The position numbers and the translations under genes were made by a program. This document shows, in pieces, positions 34,534 to 44,824 of a DNA stretch of 64,000 bases; the first letter of the stretch is position 1, and each line of letters starts with the position of its first letter. The stretch lies in assembly GCF_039503195.1 (NCBI RefSeq), contig NZ_JBCJKP010000001.1, forward strand, positions 5,890,001-5,954,000. The letters are read 5' to 3'. Origin of the DNA: Streptomyces mirabilis. Lineage in GTDB: Bacteria > Actinomycetota > Actinomycetes > Streptomycetales > Streptomycetaceae. The notes under the pieces were generated by a model. That model was given only the letters and a program-made list of their open reading frames with translations. It was not told the DNA's origin and made no database searches.

Positions 34534-36501
34534 TCAGCCGACGTGTACGCGCGGTCGGCGGGAGCGGTCGGGTTCGGCCTCGCGCAGGACCTCTCGGGTG
34601 ACGGGGGCGACCTCGCCCTGGCCGAAGAGGAAGAAGCGCAGGAAGTTGGTGAAGGGGTTGCCCTCGGTCCACTCGAAGTAGATGTGCGGGGTGCAGCCGG
34701 TGCGGTCGCGGACGTACAGGAGCAGGGCGGCGAGGGCGTTGGGGATGGAGGAGGACTCCAGGGTCAGGACGCGGTAGCGGCCGTGGAGCACCTCGCCGCG
34801 TACGGTCAGGCCCGCCTCGAACTCCGAGGGGTCCAGGACGGTGACCTCGACGAAGACGAAGTCCTCCTGGGCCGGGAGGTCGTTGTCGGCGCGGATCTGC
34901 TCGATCTTCTCGCGGTACTCGGTCTTGTCGCGGTTGTCGGGTTCGTTGGCGATGAACCGGATCCGGCGGCTGGCTATGTCGCGTACGAACCGGTCCGCCA
35001 TGTCGTCCAGGCTCACACTGGTCACCCGCAGTTCGAAGGCGCGGGCCAGCCGGGAGAGCAGCGAGACGAGGATGATGCCGGCGATGAAGCAGGCGCCGAT
35101 CTTGACGCCGTCGGGGCGTTCGATGACGTTCACGACGGTCGTGTAGAGGAAGACCGCAGAGATGACGGCGAAGGCGATGGTCCAGTTGCGCTGGCCGGCC
35201 TTGCGCGCGGCGATGGTCACGGCGATCGCGGCGGAGCTGATGAGGACGAGGACACCGGTGGCGTAGGCGCCGCCCTGCGCGTCGACGTCGGCATTGAAGA
35301 TCCAGGTGACCAGGAACGCCACCAGGGTGAAGACGATCACCATGGGGCGGACGGCCCGTGCCCAGTGCGGGGCCATGCCGTAGCGGGGGAGGTAGCGGGG
35401 CATGAGGTTGAGCAGTCCGGCCATGGCGGAGGCGCCCGCGAACCACAGGATGGCGATGGTCGACACGTCGTAGACCGTGCCGAAGGCGCCGCCGAGGTAT
35501 TCGTGCGCGAGATAGGCGAGGGCGCGGCCGTTGGCCTGGCCGCCGGACTTGAACTCCTGCTCCGGGATGAGGAGCGTCGTGATGAAGCTGGTGAAGATGA
35601 GGAAGACGCTCATGATCACGGCGGCGGTGGTCAGCAGCTTCTTGGTGTCCCGGATGCGGCCGGTCGGCTTCTCGTCGGTGTCGGTGGCGTCGCCCTGGAC
35701 GTGCGGCATGACGGCGACGCCGGTCTCGAAGCCGGAGAGGCCGAGGGCCAGTTTGGGGAAGACCAGGAGGGCGACCCCGACCATCGCGAAGACGTTTCCG
35801 TGTTCGGTGGTCAGGGCGCTGGTCCAGTCGGTGATCACATGCTCGGCCGTCGCCACGTGCCACAGGCCCACGATCACGACCACGACGTTGAGGGCGAGAT
35901 AGATCCCGACCAGGACGACGGCGACGCCGATCGCCTCGAGGAAGCCCTTGAGGAACACCGCGCCGAGCAGGGCCACCAGGATGAGCGTGATCAGCATCTG
36001 CTGGTTGTGCAGCGTGCTGGTGAGGTGGGGGTTCTCGACCAGGTGGGTGGAGGCGTCGGCCGCCGACAGGGTGATGGTGATCAGGAAGTCGGTGGCGGCG
36101 AAGCCCAGCAGGGTCAGGACGAACAGCTTGCCCTGCCAGAACGACAGCAGCCGCTCCAGCATCGCGATCGAGCCCTCGCCGCGCGGGCTCTCCTCGGCCA
36201 CCCGCCGGTAGACGGGCAGTGCGCCCGCCAGGGTGACGATGACGAGCACGATGGTCGCGACGGGCGAGAGGAGTCCGGCGGCCAGGGCCGCGATGCCGGG
36301 CTGGTAGCCCAGTGTCGAGAAGTAGTCGACGCCGGTCAGGCACATCACCCGCCACCAGCGCTGCCCCTGGTGCACGGGCTCCGGCAGGGCGTGCGGGCCC
36401 TGCGGGGTCTTGCCCATGTCGGACAGCCCCTCGAGCATCCACGCACGCAGCCGGCTCGTACCCGTCGTACCTCCGGTACGAGCGTGGTCGGTGGTGGCCA
36501 T
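34534..36501 (-). CDS. APC-superfamily permease with cytoplasmic C-terminal domain
   Basis: 655 residues. About 12 transmembrane helices in the first about 460 residues, beginning after a polar N-terminus ([20 protein letters not shown]). The C-terminal about 180 residues are soluble ([40 protein letters not shown]). This layout is like the KimA (YdaO) potassium importers and other large APC permeases. The ATG at 36499-36501 has a CAGGAG ribosome site; the longer frame upstream is antisense-like. No c-di-AMP riboswitch was recognised upstream. It converges on the MprB-like kinase gene. Confidence 0.85.
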   Translation of the reverse strand: MATTDHARTGGTTGTSRLRAWMLEGLSDMGKTPQGPHALPEPVHQGQRWWRVMCLTGVDYFSTLGYQPGIAALAAGLLSPVATIVLVIVTLAGALPVYRRVAEESPRGEGSIAMLERLLSFWQGKLFVLTLLGFAATDFLITITLSAADASTHLVENPHLTSTLHNQQMLITLILVALLGAVFLKGFLEAIGVAVVLVGIYLALNVVVVIVGLWHVATAEHVITDWTSALTTEHGNVFAMVGVALLVFPKLALGLSGFETGVAVMPHVQGDATDTDEKPTGRIRDTKKLLTTAAVIMSVFLIFTSFITTLLIPEQEFKSGGQANGRALAYLAHEYLGGAFGTVYDVSTIAILWFAGASAMAGLLNLMPRYLPRYGMAPHWARAVRPMVIVFTLVAFLVTWIFNADVDAQGGAYATGVLVLISSAAIAVTIAARKAGQRNWTIAFAVISAVFLYTTVVNVIERPDGVKIGACFIAGIILVSLLSRLARAFELRVTSVSLDDMADRFVRDIASRRIRFIANEPDNRDKTEYREKIEQIRADNDLPAQEDFVFVEVTVLDPSEFEAGLTVRGEVLHGRYRVLTLESSSIPNALAALLLYVRDRTGCTPHIYFEWTEGNPFTNFLRFFLFGQGEVAPVTREVLREAEPDRSRRPRVHVG

Positions 36502-36871
36502 CGGGGTGCTCCTGACGTGCTGCCCGGCGTAGTGCCCATTGTGATCCGATTGTGGGCAATGGGGGAGGAAACGGCAGGGCGGGTGGACATTACGGCGAAC
36601 GGGGGACGGCGGTGCGGTCGCGGAGGCGGCAGCCCTCGGTCCGGCACCGAGGTCCGGCACTCCGGTCCGGCGTTCGGTCCGCCCCCGACGACGAGAATGC
36701 CGTGCTTTTCGCACATGTGGTCGGCCGACGGCGTCAAGGCCGCGTCAAAGTCGTCCGGTGCGACATCAGGGGCTCATCAAGGTCCGGTGTGTGTGAGGTG
36801 AAGCGGTCGCAGACTGGGCGCGGCACGGGGGACACGGACGAGCGGTCCGTGGCGTGCCGATGGAGGGGTTC
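36502..36871. other. Intergenic region between divergent permease and membrane-protein genes
   Basis: 370 bp without a supported gene. It must carry the promoters of both neighbours; several TCCGGCAC-like direct repeats are present near 36650-36690, but I cannot assign them to a regulator. Confidence 0.5.
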
Positions 36872-38503
36872 GTGGCTGTCACGGCCGGTACCACGCACAG
36901 TCCTGCGGCGCGAGCCGGGACCACGCACAGTCCGGCGCGAGCCGGGACCGTCGGAGCGCCACCGCCCGTGGCGAGCGCCCCTTCCGGGGGTGGGCACCAG
37001 CCTCGGCCCAGGCGCGGGGGGTCGCGATCGAGACGCCCCCGACGCGCCGGGCGGTCCCGAAGTCCCAGGCTCCCTCTGCGTCTCGCAGCCCGAAGAGCCG
37101 CCACCGCCCTCCGTCGCCGTTTCTGGGCGACCCTGCCCGCGCGACTGCGGCTGCTGCGGACCGTCACCCTCCTGCTGACCGTCACCCTCGCCCTGCTGCT
37201 CGGGCTGGCCGGACTCGCCGCCACCGGCACCTGGGACACTGTCGCGGGCCGCGACGCACCCCGCACCACCAGCGCCGCCGACCTGAACCTCGCGCTCAAC
37301 GACATGGACGCGCAGGCCGCCAACCTCCTGCTGGCCGGCGGCGACGGGGGCAAGGGGCGCCTGGCGACGCCGTACGACAAGGCGGTCGGCTTCTACGGGG
37401 ACGCGCGCCGCGCGATCGGGCGCGACCTGCGCACCCTCGCCGTCGCCGCCCAGGGCGACGCCGCCGACGAGCACACCGTCGAGTCGCTCACCGACGACTT
37501 CGCCGAGTACCAGGAGCTGATCGGCCGCGCGCTGGAGAACGACGACCGCGCCGGCGGCAGACCGGCCGCGCTCGTCGACTACCGCGAGGCCACCGATCTT
37601 CTCCAGGCCCGGCTCCTGCCGAGCGCGAGAAAGCTGGTGGACTCCAACGACAGCGCCTTCGACCGGCAGTACGACCAGGCCCGTTCGGTCCTCGCGGCCC
37701 AGCTCGCCGCCGTTCTCGTGCTCGGCGCGCTGCTGCTCGCCGCCCTCGGCGTCCTCCAGTGGTACCTGGCCCGCCGCTTCCGTCGGATCCTCAACCCCCG
37801 TGTGCTGGCCGCCACCGTCTGCGCGCTGCTCGCCGTGCTCCTCGGCGGCCAGGCGCTGTCCGCCTCCGCCGACCGGCTGCACGGCGCCCGTCGCGACGCC
37901 TTCGACTCCGTCGTCGCCCTCTCCCGCGCCCGCGCGATCGCCTACGACGCGAACGCCGACGAGAGCCGTTTTCTGCTGGACCCCGAGCGCCGCGAACAGT
38001 ACGCGCAGGCGTTCCTCGCCAAGTCGCAGCAGTTGTACGGGATGAAGGGCGCGACCCTCGACTCGTACGACGTCGGGCTCGTCACGACCTGGAAGGAGTA
38101 CCGCGCCGACCACCACACCCTCGACTTCGGCGGCGAGTTCGCGCGGGAACTCGCCAACCTCACCTTCCCCGGCGAACGGGCCGCGGCGGAGCGGACGGTG
38201 GACGCGTACGCCGTCTACCAGCGCGACGACCGGAGGATCCGGGCCCTGGTCGCGCGGGGCAAGGAGGGCGAGGCCGTCGCGTTCTGCATGGGCTGGGAGC
38301 CGGGCACGTCCAACGCCCACTTCGGGGCCTGGATGACGGCGCTGGACCAGGTGACGGACATCAACCGGCGGCACTTCACGGCGGCGGTCCGCGCGGGCCG
38401 CTTCGAGGCCACCGGACTGCTCCCGTGGACGTGCGGTCTGCTGCTCGGCGCGGGTGCGCTGATCCTGCTGGGGCTGCGACCGAGACTCGCCGAGTTCCGT
38501 TGA
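36872..38503 (+). CDS. Multi-pass membrane protein with two extracytoplasmic helical domains
   Basis: 543 residues. A basic, low-complexity N-terminus (a duplicated AGTTHSPA unit, then Arg/Pro-rich) precedes four transmembrane helices: about LLLTVTLALLLGLAGLAATG, LAAVLVLGALLLAALGVLQW, LAATVCALLAVLLGGQALSA and LPWTCGLLLGAGALILLGLR. Between helices 1-2 and 3-4 lie helical domains of about 150 residues that resemble the four-helix-bundle sensor of chemoreceptors. No kinase or HAMP-output domain follows, so it may be a sensor without output. GTG 36872 has a GGAGG site; ATG 36860 and GTG 36854 are in frame. Confidence 0.7.
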   Translation: MAVTAGTTHSPAARAGTTHSPARAGTVGAPPPVASAPSGGGHQPRPRRGGSRSRRPRRAGRSRSPRLPLRLAARRAATALRRRFWATLPARLRLLRTVTLLLTVTLALLLGLAGLAATGTWDTVAGRDAPRTTSAADLNLALNDMDAQAANLLLAGGDGGKGRLATPYDKAVGFYGDARRAIGRDLRTLAVAAQGDAADEHTVESLTDDFAEYQELIGRALENDDRAGGRPAALVDYREATDLLQARLLPSARKLVDSNDSAFDRQYDQARSVLAAQLAAVLVLGALLLAALGVLQWYLARRFRRILNPRVLAATVCALLAVLLGGQALSASADRLHGARRDAFDSVVALSRARAIAYDANADESRFLLDPERREQYAQAFLAKSQQLYGMKGATLDSYDVGLVTTWKEYRADHHTLDFGGEFARELANLTFPGERAAAERTVDAYAVYQRDDRRIRALVARGKEGEAVAFCMGWEPGTSNAHFGAWMTALDQVTDINRRHFTAAVRAGRFEATGLLPWTCGLLLGAGALILLGLRPRLAEFR

Positions 38504-38570
38504 ACGGGGGTCCGTTGAACGGGGGTGCGGTGAGCGGGGGTGCGCCGAACCGGGTCCCGCCGTGGGCGCG

Positions 38571-40604
38571 TCACCGGTGCCGGGTGCCCGCCCGGGGCGC
38601 CGGCCCCTGCGGTTCCCCCCGCCGGAAGGACCCCGGCGCCCTGGCCGCGGGCCGGTCGGCATGGGCGGAGGACGTCAGCTGCCACGGCACGCTCGTGACC
38701 ATGACTCCCGGGGTGAACAGGAGCCGGTTCTTCAGCCACAGCGCCGACTGGTTGTGCAGGAGGTTCTCCCACCAGTGTCCGACGACGTACTCGGGGATGA
38801 AGACGGCGACGATGTCCCGCGGGCTCTCGCGGCGGATCGAGCGGACGTACTCCACGACAGGCCGGGTCACCTCGCGGTACGGCGAGTCGATGATCTTCAA
38901 CGGGACGTCGATGCCGTACTCCTCCCAGCGCCTGAGCAGCGCCGCAGCCTCGTCACGGTCGACGGAGACCGTCAGGGCCTCCAGCCGGTCGGGGCGGAAG
39001 GCGCGCGCGTAGGCGAGGGCACGGAGGGTCGGCTTGTGCAGGGTGGAGACCAGTACGATCCCCAACACGCGTGAGGGGAGGGTGAGTTCGCCCTTCGGGT
39101 CGGCCACCGCCAGTTCCGCCGACGTGGCGTCGTAGTGGCGCCGGATGCCGCGCATCATCAACCACAGCACGATCGCGGCGAGTACGGCGAGCCACGCGCC
39201 CTCCGTGAACTTGGTGGCCAGCACGATCACCAGGACCAGGCCGGTGACGACCGAGCCGAATGCGTTGATCACCCGGGCCGTGTGGTGGCGGCGCCGCGGC
39301 GCCGGGTCGCGTTCCGTGCGCAGCTCGCTGTTCCAGTGCCGGACCATGCCCAGCTGGGAGAGCGTGAAGGCGGTGAACACGCCCAGGATGTAGAGGTGGA
39401 TGAGGCTGGTGACGTTCGCCTTGAAGCCCCACAGCAGCAGAGCCGCGACGACCGCGAGCGCCAGGATGCCGTTGGAGAACGCGAGCCGGTCGCCCCGGTT
39501 GTGCAACTGGTGGGGTAGATAGCGGTGTTGGGCCAGGATGGACGCGAGCAGGGGAAAGCCGTTGAAGGCCGTGTTCGCCGCCAGGATCAGGACCAGCGCG
39601 GTCGCCGCCTGGATGACGTAGAAGCCGACACTGTGCTCGCCGCCGAAGACCGCCGCCGCGATCTGTGCGATCACCGTGCGCTGGGTGTACGAGGCGCAGT
39701 CGCCGGTGAGTCCCGTCAGCCGGCACGCGTCGTCCGTGATGTGCACCTTGGTGATCAGTGCCAGCGCGGTGACACCCACGAACATGACGATCGCGAGGGC
39801 ACCCATCGCGGTCAGTGTCTCGGCCGCGTTCCTCGACTTGGGCTTGCGGAAGGCCGGTACGCCGTTGGAGATGGCCTCCACCCCGGTCAGCGCCGTACAG
39901 CCGGAGGAGAACGCGCGCAGCACCAGCATCAGCAGGGCGAGACCCGTCAGGTTCGCGTCCGAGGGGTCCGGCGAGACGCCGTACGCGGCGCTCTCGGCGA
40001 CCGGCGCGTCCCCGAGGGCGTAGCGGATCAGGCCCGTGACCACCATGACGAGGACACCGCTGATGAAGAGGTACGTCGGTGCCGCGAAGGCGCGTCCCGA
40101 CTCCCGGACGCCTCGCAGGTTCATCGCCGTCAGGACCGCCACGAAGCCGATCGCCATCAGGACGCGGTGGTCGGCGAGGCGTGGGACGGCGGAGATGATG
40201 TTGTCGACGCCGGAGGCGACCGAGACGGCCACCGTCATGACGTAGTCGACGAGGAGCGAGGCGGCGACGACCAGTCCGGCGGTCGGGCCGAGGTTCGTCG
40301 ACACCACCTCGTACGAGCCGCCGCCGCTCGGGTAGGCATGCACCACTTGGCGGTACGACAGCACCACGACCGTCATCAGCGCCACGACCGAGGCCGCGAT
40401 CCACGGCGTGAAGTGCAGGTAGGCAAGGCCGCCCAGGGTGAGGACCAGCAGGATCTCCTGGGTCGCGTACGCCACCGAGGACAGCGGGTCCGAGGCGAAG
40501 ATCGGCAGGGCGAGCCGCTTGGGCAGCAGCGTCTCGTGCAGCTCTTCGCTGCGCATGGCCCGGCCGATCACCAGCCGCTTGAGGATCCCCGTGACGTTGA
40601 ACAC
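38571..40604 (-). CDS. APC-superfamily permease (KimA-like), second copy
   Basis: 677 residues. About 12 transmembrane helices, with the family motifs LALPIFASDPLSSVAYATQE and AYPSGGGSYEVVSTNLGPTA near the start, and AFSSGCTALTGVEAISNGVP midway. A soluble C-terminal domain (about 515-640) with a UspA-like feel follows (VSTLHKPTLRALAYARAFRP, FIPEYVVGHWWENLLHNQSA). The same motifs are in the gene at 53735. The GTG at 40602-40604 starts VFNVTGILKRLVIGRAMRSE; the frame is open upstream to 40772, but family members begin at this point as far as I recall. No ribosome site precedes it. Potassium import is a guess from KimA. Confidence 0.85.
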   Translation of the reverse strand: MFNVTGILKRLVIGRAMRSEELHETLLPKRLALPIFASDPLSSVAYATQEILLVLTLGGLAYLHFTPWIAASVVALMTVVVLSYRQVVHAYPSGGGSYEVVSTNLGPTAGLVVAASLLVDYVMTVAVSVASGVDNIISAVPRLADHRVLMAIGFVAVLTAMNLRGVRESGRAFAAPTYLFISGVLVMVVTGLIRYALGDAPVAESAAYGVSPDPSDANLTGLALLMLVLRAFSSGCTALTGVEAISNGVPAFRKPKSRNAAETLTAMGALAIVMFVGVTALALITKVHITDDACRLTGLTGDCASYTQRTVIAQIAAAVFGGEHSVGFYVIQAATALVLILAANTAFNGFPLLASILAQHRYLPHQLHNRGDRLAFSNGILALAVVAALLLWGFKANVTSLIHLYILGVFTAFTLSQLGMVRHWNSELRTERDPAPRRRHHTARVINAFGSVVTGLVLVIVLATKFTEGAWLAVLAAIVLWLMMRGIRRHYDATSAELAVADPKGELTLPSRVLGIVLVSTLHKPTLRALAYARAFRPDRLEALTVSVDRDEAAALLRRWEEYGIDVPLKIIDSPYREVTRPVVEYVRSIRRESPRDIVAVFIPEYVVGHWWENLLHNQSALWLKNRLLFTPGVMVTSVPWQLTSSAHADRPAARAPGSFRRGEPQGPAPRAGTRHR

Positions 40605-40725
40605 GGGCGGAGGGTAAGCCGGGGGAGGGGCCGGGCGGGGCCCCGACACTCGCTCCGGGCCCGCTGCTGACTCAGAGGTCGCGCGGACAGGGGTGGTGGA
40701 GGGCTCCTCCGACGCGGCGCGGACG

Positions 40726-43071
40726 TCACTCGGTGTGCAGGACCCGGGCGATGGTCTGCCGAGCCGCCGCACGCGCCGGTATCACCGCGCCCAGCGCGGC
40801 GATCGCCACCCCGGCCAGCGCCTGCAACGCCATCGAACCCGGGTGCCACACGTCCAGCATCCGGTCCGGGAAGGCGAGATGGGCGCTGCGCTCGGTCATC
40901 CGAACCACCACGCGGTACGCGGCGACTCCCAGCGGCAGCCCCAGCAGGCCGCCGAGCAGACCGAGGCCGGCCATGGACACCACCATCATCACCGTGACCT
41001 GCCGTGGCGTCATGCCGATGGATTTCAGCATTCCGAGGTCGCGCCGACGTTCCCGGGCGCTCAGCACGACCGTGTTGAACACCCCCATCGCCGCGACCAC
41101 CGACAGCATCACCGTCAGCACGGTCGCGGAACTGATCACCGTCACGGCGCCTGCGTTCACCGAGGTCTTCGCGTCCGGGTGGAGCCCGGGGTCGACGGCC
41201 CGCACGGCCTTCATGAAGGCGCCGACATCGGATCCGGGGGTGAGTCGCACCCAGTACTGGTTGGCCTGCGCGCCCGGTGTCAGGGCGGTTACGGTCGCCC
41301 AGTCCGCGCGCATCCAGTCCGACGGCCCGGACATGACCTCCCCGACCAGGGTCACGCGTTCCTGTCGGCCGTTCGCCGCAGCCAGGACGAAGGAGCCGCC
41401 GAGCCGCAGACCGTACTCGGCCAGGAATCTGCCGGAGGCCACCACCTCGCCGGGCCCCCGCATCCAGCGGCCCCTGGCCAGGTCGTCCTGAAGAGCCGAC
41501 CGGCCCCCTCGATCGCCCTCGATCGCCACGTCCTGGCTCTGCCCGAGCAGCCGCACGTGGGCGTAGCCCACGGCGGACACGTCCGCCGCGCGCGGCAGTC
41601 GGCGCAGCAGCGTCTGTGTCGCGGCGTCGCCGTGCCGCGGGACGGTCTGCCCGAACCTGGCTTCCCCTCGCCAGACGATCACCTGCGCCCTGTCGGCGCC
41701 CTCGACCGCGTCGCCGTAGGAGACCATGGTGGCCGACAGGCCGGTGGCGAAGGTCACCGTCGCCACCCCGAGCAGGACCGCCGAGACGGTGAGCAGCGCC
41801 CGCCCGGGCCGTGCGAAGGGGAGGCCCAGGCCCAGGCTCACCGAGCGCGGCAGCCGCACCCCGCTCAGCCACCGCTGCACCGCGAGGCCTCGTCCGCCGG
41901 CGGGGGCACTGCCCGCGCTGATCGCGCGCGCCGCGGACAGCCGGTGCGCGCGCAGCGCCGGGATCAGCGCGGCCAGCACCACGACGGCCGGCATACCGAG
42001 CGCCGTGCTCGCGTACACCCAGGAGCCGATCGTCGGAGTGACGTTCACCGTGGCGAGTTCCGCGCCCTGGAAGACCTGGTGCAGCAGCGGTCGCGCCACC
42101 ACCGCGCCCAGGGCCGTGCCGACCGCCGCGCCCGCCGCCGCCGGGACGCAGACCATCACCAGGTAGACCGCGACCACCTGGTTGGGCGTGAATCCAAGGG
42201 ACTTGAGCACCCCGATGTGCCGGAAGCCGGACACCACGGCACCGCTCACCACATTGCCCACGATGAGGACCGCCACCAGCAGGCCGAGGATCCCGAAGGC
42301 CATGAGGAACGGCACGAAGGCGTTGGGCTGGGCCGCGACCTGCGCCTTCAGCGTCAGATACGACTGGTGGGCGACCAGCGATCCGGACGGCAGGCCTGCG
42401 GTCACCGCTGCGGTGTCCGCGGTGATCTGGCGGGCCGTCGTGGCCTGGTCGAACCGGTACAGCATCTGGTACGTCGTGGGGTGCAGGGCCGCGATCTGCT
42501 GCGGGGAGACCCATGCCTGGGCGCTCCCGCTCACTCCGGACGCGAGGCCGACGACGGTCATCGGCACCAGCCCGGGCAGCTGGATTTGCTTGCCGATCGG
42601 CGAGTGCGGCCCGTTGCCCATCCCCGGCGCGTCCGGCAGCGCCAGGACGATCTGATCGCGGCCGGTGGCCCAGTGCCCGGCGAAGAGGTCGAGGCGGTCG
42701 ACCGGTCCACCCGGCTGCGCCCGCCCCACCACGGTCAGGGGGCCGGGTCCCATCCCGGGCATCTCGGAGGCCGCGTTCTGCGGCAAGTCGACCACGGCTT
42801 CCGGGAACGGCCCGGCCCAGGCCCGCACGCCCGGACGGCGCGCGGTCCGCGCCAGCCGCGCGCCGGAGACCTTCGCCGCGTCGAAGGTGGCGATGACGTG
42901 CGCGCCGCGTGCCTGGCCGAAGAGCCGGTCGAACGGTCCGGACGCGACGTCCAGCAGGCCGAGGGCGACCACGAGGGCCATGCTGGAGACCAGGACCACC
43001 ACGCCGATCACGGAGGTCTGCAGCCGGCGGCGGCGCACGGCCGCGCGCGAGGCGCGCCACACCGCGCTCAT
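40726..43071 (-). CDS. FtsX-type ABC transporter permease
   Basis: 781 residues. Two MacB/FtsX-like halves, each with a large extracytoplasmic loop: helix 1 (TSVIGVVVLVSSMALVVALG), then a periplasmic-type domain, three helices (LVAVLIVGNVVSGAVVSGFR, and following), a second unit starting at ALLTVSAVLLGVATVTFATG, and the last helices near SMAGLGLLGGLLGLPLGVAA. Such proteins move lipids or peptides out of the membrane rather than import. The ATG overlaps the ATPase stop (ATGA), so it is the second gene of a two-gene operon. Confidence 0.92.
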   Translation of the reverse strand: MSAVWRASRAAVRRRRLQTSVIGVVVLVSSMALVVALGLLDVASGPFDRLFGQARGAHVIATFDAAKVSGARLARTARRPGVRAWAGPFPEAVVDLPQNAASEMPGMGPGPLTVVGRAQPGGPVDRLDLFAGHWATGRDQIVLALPDAPGMGNGPHSPIGKQIQLPGLVPMTVVGLASGVSGSAQAWVSPQQIAALHPTTYQMLYRFDQATTARQITADTAAVTAGLPSGSLVAHQSYLTLKAQVAAQPNAFVPFLMAFGILGLLVAVLIVGNVVSGAVVSGFRHIGVLKSLGFTPNQVVAVYLVMVCVPAAAGAAVGTALGAVVARPLLHQVFQGAELATVNVTPTIGSWVYASTALGMPAVVVLAALIPALRAHRLSAARAISAGSAPAGGRGLAVQRWLSGVRLPRSVSLGLGLPFARPGRALLTVSAVLLGVATVTFATGLSATMVSYGDAVEGADRAQVIVWRGEARFGQTVPRHGDAATQTLLRRLPRAADVSAVGYAHVRLLGQSQDVAIEGDRGGRSALQDDLARGRWMRGPGEVVASGRFLAEYGLRLGGSFVLAAANGRQERVTLVGEVMSGPSDWMRADWATVTALTPGAQANQYWVRLTPGSDVGAFMKAVRAVDPGLHPDAKTSVNAGAVTVISSATVLTVMLSVVAAMGVFNTVVLSARERRRDLGMLKSIGMTPRQVTVMMVVSMAGLGLLGGLLGLPLGVAAYRVVVRMTERSAHLAFPDRMLDVWHPGSMALQALAGVAIAALGAVIPARAAARQTIARVLHTE

Positions 43072-43811
43072 GCCGACCGCTCCAGGGTCCGTTCGCCGAT
43101 GATCCGGCCGTCCGTCATGGTCACCAGGCGGCTGGCGCAGCGCGTCGCCAGCCGCTGGTCGTGCGTCACCAGCAGGAGGGTCTGGCCCAGTTCGTTGAGG
43201 TCGATGAGCAGGTCCATCACCTGCTCGCCCGCGTGGCTGTCCAGCGCACCGGTCGGCTCGTCCGCCAGCAGCAGCGCGGGACGGTTCATCAGTGCGCGGG
43301 CCACCGCGACCCGCTGGCGCTCGCCGCCGCTGAGCGCGGCGGGATAGACGTTCTTGCGGTCGGCGATGCCGAGCTCGTCCAGCAACTCCAGTGCCCGGCG
43401 CCGGGCCTGGCGGGCCGGAGTTCCGGTGAGCTGGGCGGCCAGGGCGACGTTGTCGATCGCGGGCAGGTCGTCGATGAGGTTGAAGAACTGGAAGATCATG
43501 CCGATCCGGCGGCGCCGGAAGAGCGCAAGGCCGGTCTCGTTGATCCGGCCCAGGTCCTCGCCGTGTACGTGCACCGAGCCGGTGCTCGGCCGGTCAAGGC
43601 CCGCGATCATGTTCAACAGGGTCGACTTGCCGCAGCCGGACGGACCCATCACCGCCACCGCCTCCCCGGCCCGGATCTCCAGTGACACCCCGTTCAGGGC
43701 GACGGTGTCGCCGTACTCCTTGCGCAGGCCGCTCACCCGGACGACTTCCTGGTCGCGCACGGCGGCCGGGTCGGCCGCCGGGGCCGTGTCGCTGATGTCT
43801 TCGGTGGTCAT
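43068..43811 (-). CDS. ABC transporter ATPase (LolD/MacB type)
   Basis: 247 residues. Walker A GPSGCGKST, the Q-loop FQFFNLI, signature LSGGERQRVAVARAL, Walker B LLLADEPTGALDS and the H-loop VTHDQRLA are all intact. Partner of the downstream FtsX permease. The ATG at 43809-43811 gives MTTEDISDTAPAAD; a further ATG at 43878-43880 is in frame. No clear ribosome site is visible at either. It is divergent from a NarL-type two-component system, the usual layout for exporters that protect against antibiotics or peptides. Confidence 0.94.
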   Translation of the reverse strand: MTTEDISDTAPAADPAAVRDQEVVRVSGLRKEYGDTVALNGVSLEIRAGEAVAVMGPSGCGKSTLLNMIAGLDRPSTGSVHVHGEDLGRINETGLALFRRRRIGMIFQFFNLIDDLPAIDNVALAAQLTGTPARQARRRALELLDELGIADRKNVYPAALSGGERQRVAVARALMNRPALLLADEPTGALDSHAGEQVMDLLIDLNELGQTLLLVTHDQRLATRCASRLVTMTDGRIIGERTLERSA

Positions 43812-43939
43812 GGCAGGGACGGTAGGCGGCGTGGGCCGTCCGGGCGTCAGCCCCGGGAGGTAACCCGCGACGGTCGTCATCCTGGCGATGTACGGGGTGG
43901 ACCCGCAGGTGGACGCCCCCTCGCCGGCTGCCTGGCACG

Positions 43940-44824
43940 ATGGACGGCGTGTGGACATCGGGGACGGGCCGGCTGCTCATCGCCCTCGCGGGGGTGAGCC
44001 TGGCGGTGGCCGGGAGCGCGGTCGTGTTGCTGGCGCGGGCCCGCCGCCGCTACCGCAGGGTCCTGGAGGACCGGGGCTGGCTGCTGGAGCGCGAGCGGGA
44101 GGCCGCCGCCCGCACGGCGGTCGCGGCCGAGCGCGCCCGTATCGCCCGCGAGCTGCACGACATCGTCAGCCACAAGGTCAGCCTGATGGTCGTATCGGCG
44201 AGCGCGGCTCGTGAGGTGCTGGTCACCCTGCCGGGCGAGGCGGAGACCGCGCTGCGGACCGTCGAGGGTGCCGGACGCGACGCGATGACCGAACTGCGCC
44301 ACCTGCTGGGCCTGTTGGCGCCGTCGCCCGACGGCGACGACGATGAGTGGGCCGAGCGGTACGGCGAAGGAGACCTCTCCGGGCTCGCACCGCAGCCGAG
44401 CCTGAGTCGACTGAGCACCCTCGTCGACCGGATCGCTTTCGCCGGCCTCCCGGTCGAGGTGCGGATCTCCGGTGAACCGCGCCCGCTGCCGCCCGGCATC
44501 GACGTCACCGCCTACCGGATCGTCCAGGAGGCGCTGACCAACGCGCTCAAGTACGGCGGGGGCGGCAGGGCGGCGGTGACGGTGCGCTACGCCGACCACA
44601 GTCTGCGGGTCGAGGTGCTCAACAGCGGACCGAGCGTGCTGTCCGCCGACCGCGCGAGCACGGATGCCGGACCGGGCGCCCGCGAGCGCCGGGACGACGG
44701 TGCCGGGCGCGGTCTGATCGGTCTGCGCGAGCGCGTCGCCGTCTACGGCGGACGCTTCGACGCCCGGCGCCGCATCGGCGGCGGCTACCGCGTCCGTGCC
44801 CGCATCCCCCTGGAGCGTCCGTGA
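43940..44824 (+). CDS. NarL-type sensor histidine kinase, short
   Basis: 294 residues. One N-terminal helix (LLIALAGVSLAVAGSAVVLL) and then a cytoplasmic HisKA_3 domain with the phospho-acceptor His in ARIARELHDIVSHKVSLMVV, and an HATPase with N box (EALTNALKYGGGG) and a G motif (GRGLIGLRERV). Most relatives have four or more N-terminal helices; here only one is coded after the ATG, and no longer frame is open upstream. It may sense through the transporter next door. The stop overlaps the regulator GTG (GTGA). Confidence 0.88.
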   Translation: MDGVWTSGTGRLLIALAGVSLAVAGSAVVLLARARRRYRRVLEDRGWLLEREREAAARTAVAAERARIARELHDIVSHKVSLMVVSASAAREVLVTLPGEAETALRTVEGAGRDAMTELRHLLGLLAPSPDGDDDEWAERYGEGDLSGLAPQPSLSRLSTLVDRIAFAGLPVEVRISGEPRPLPPGIDVTAYRIVQEALTNALKYGGGGRAAVTVRYADHSLRVEVLNSGPSVLSADRASTDAGPGARERRDDGAGRGLIGLRERVAVYGGRFDARRRIGGGYRVRARIPLERP

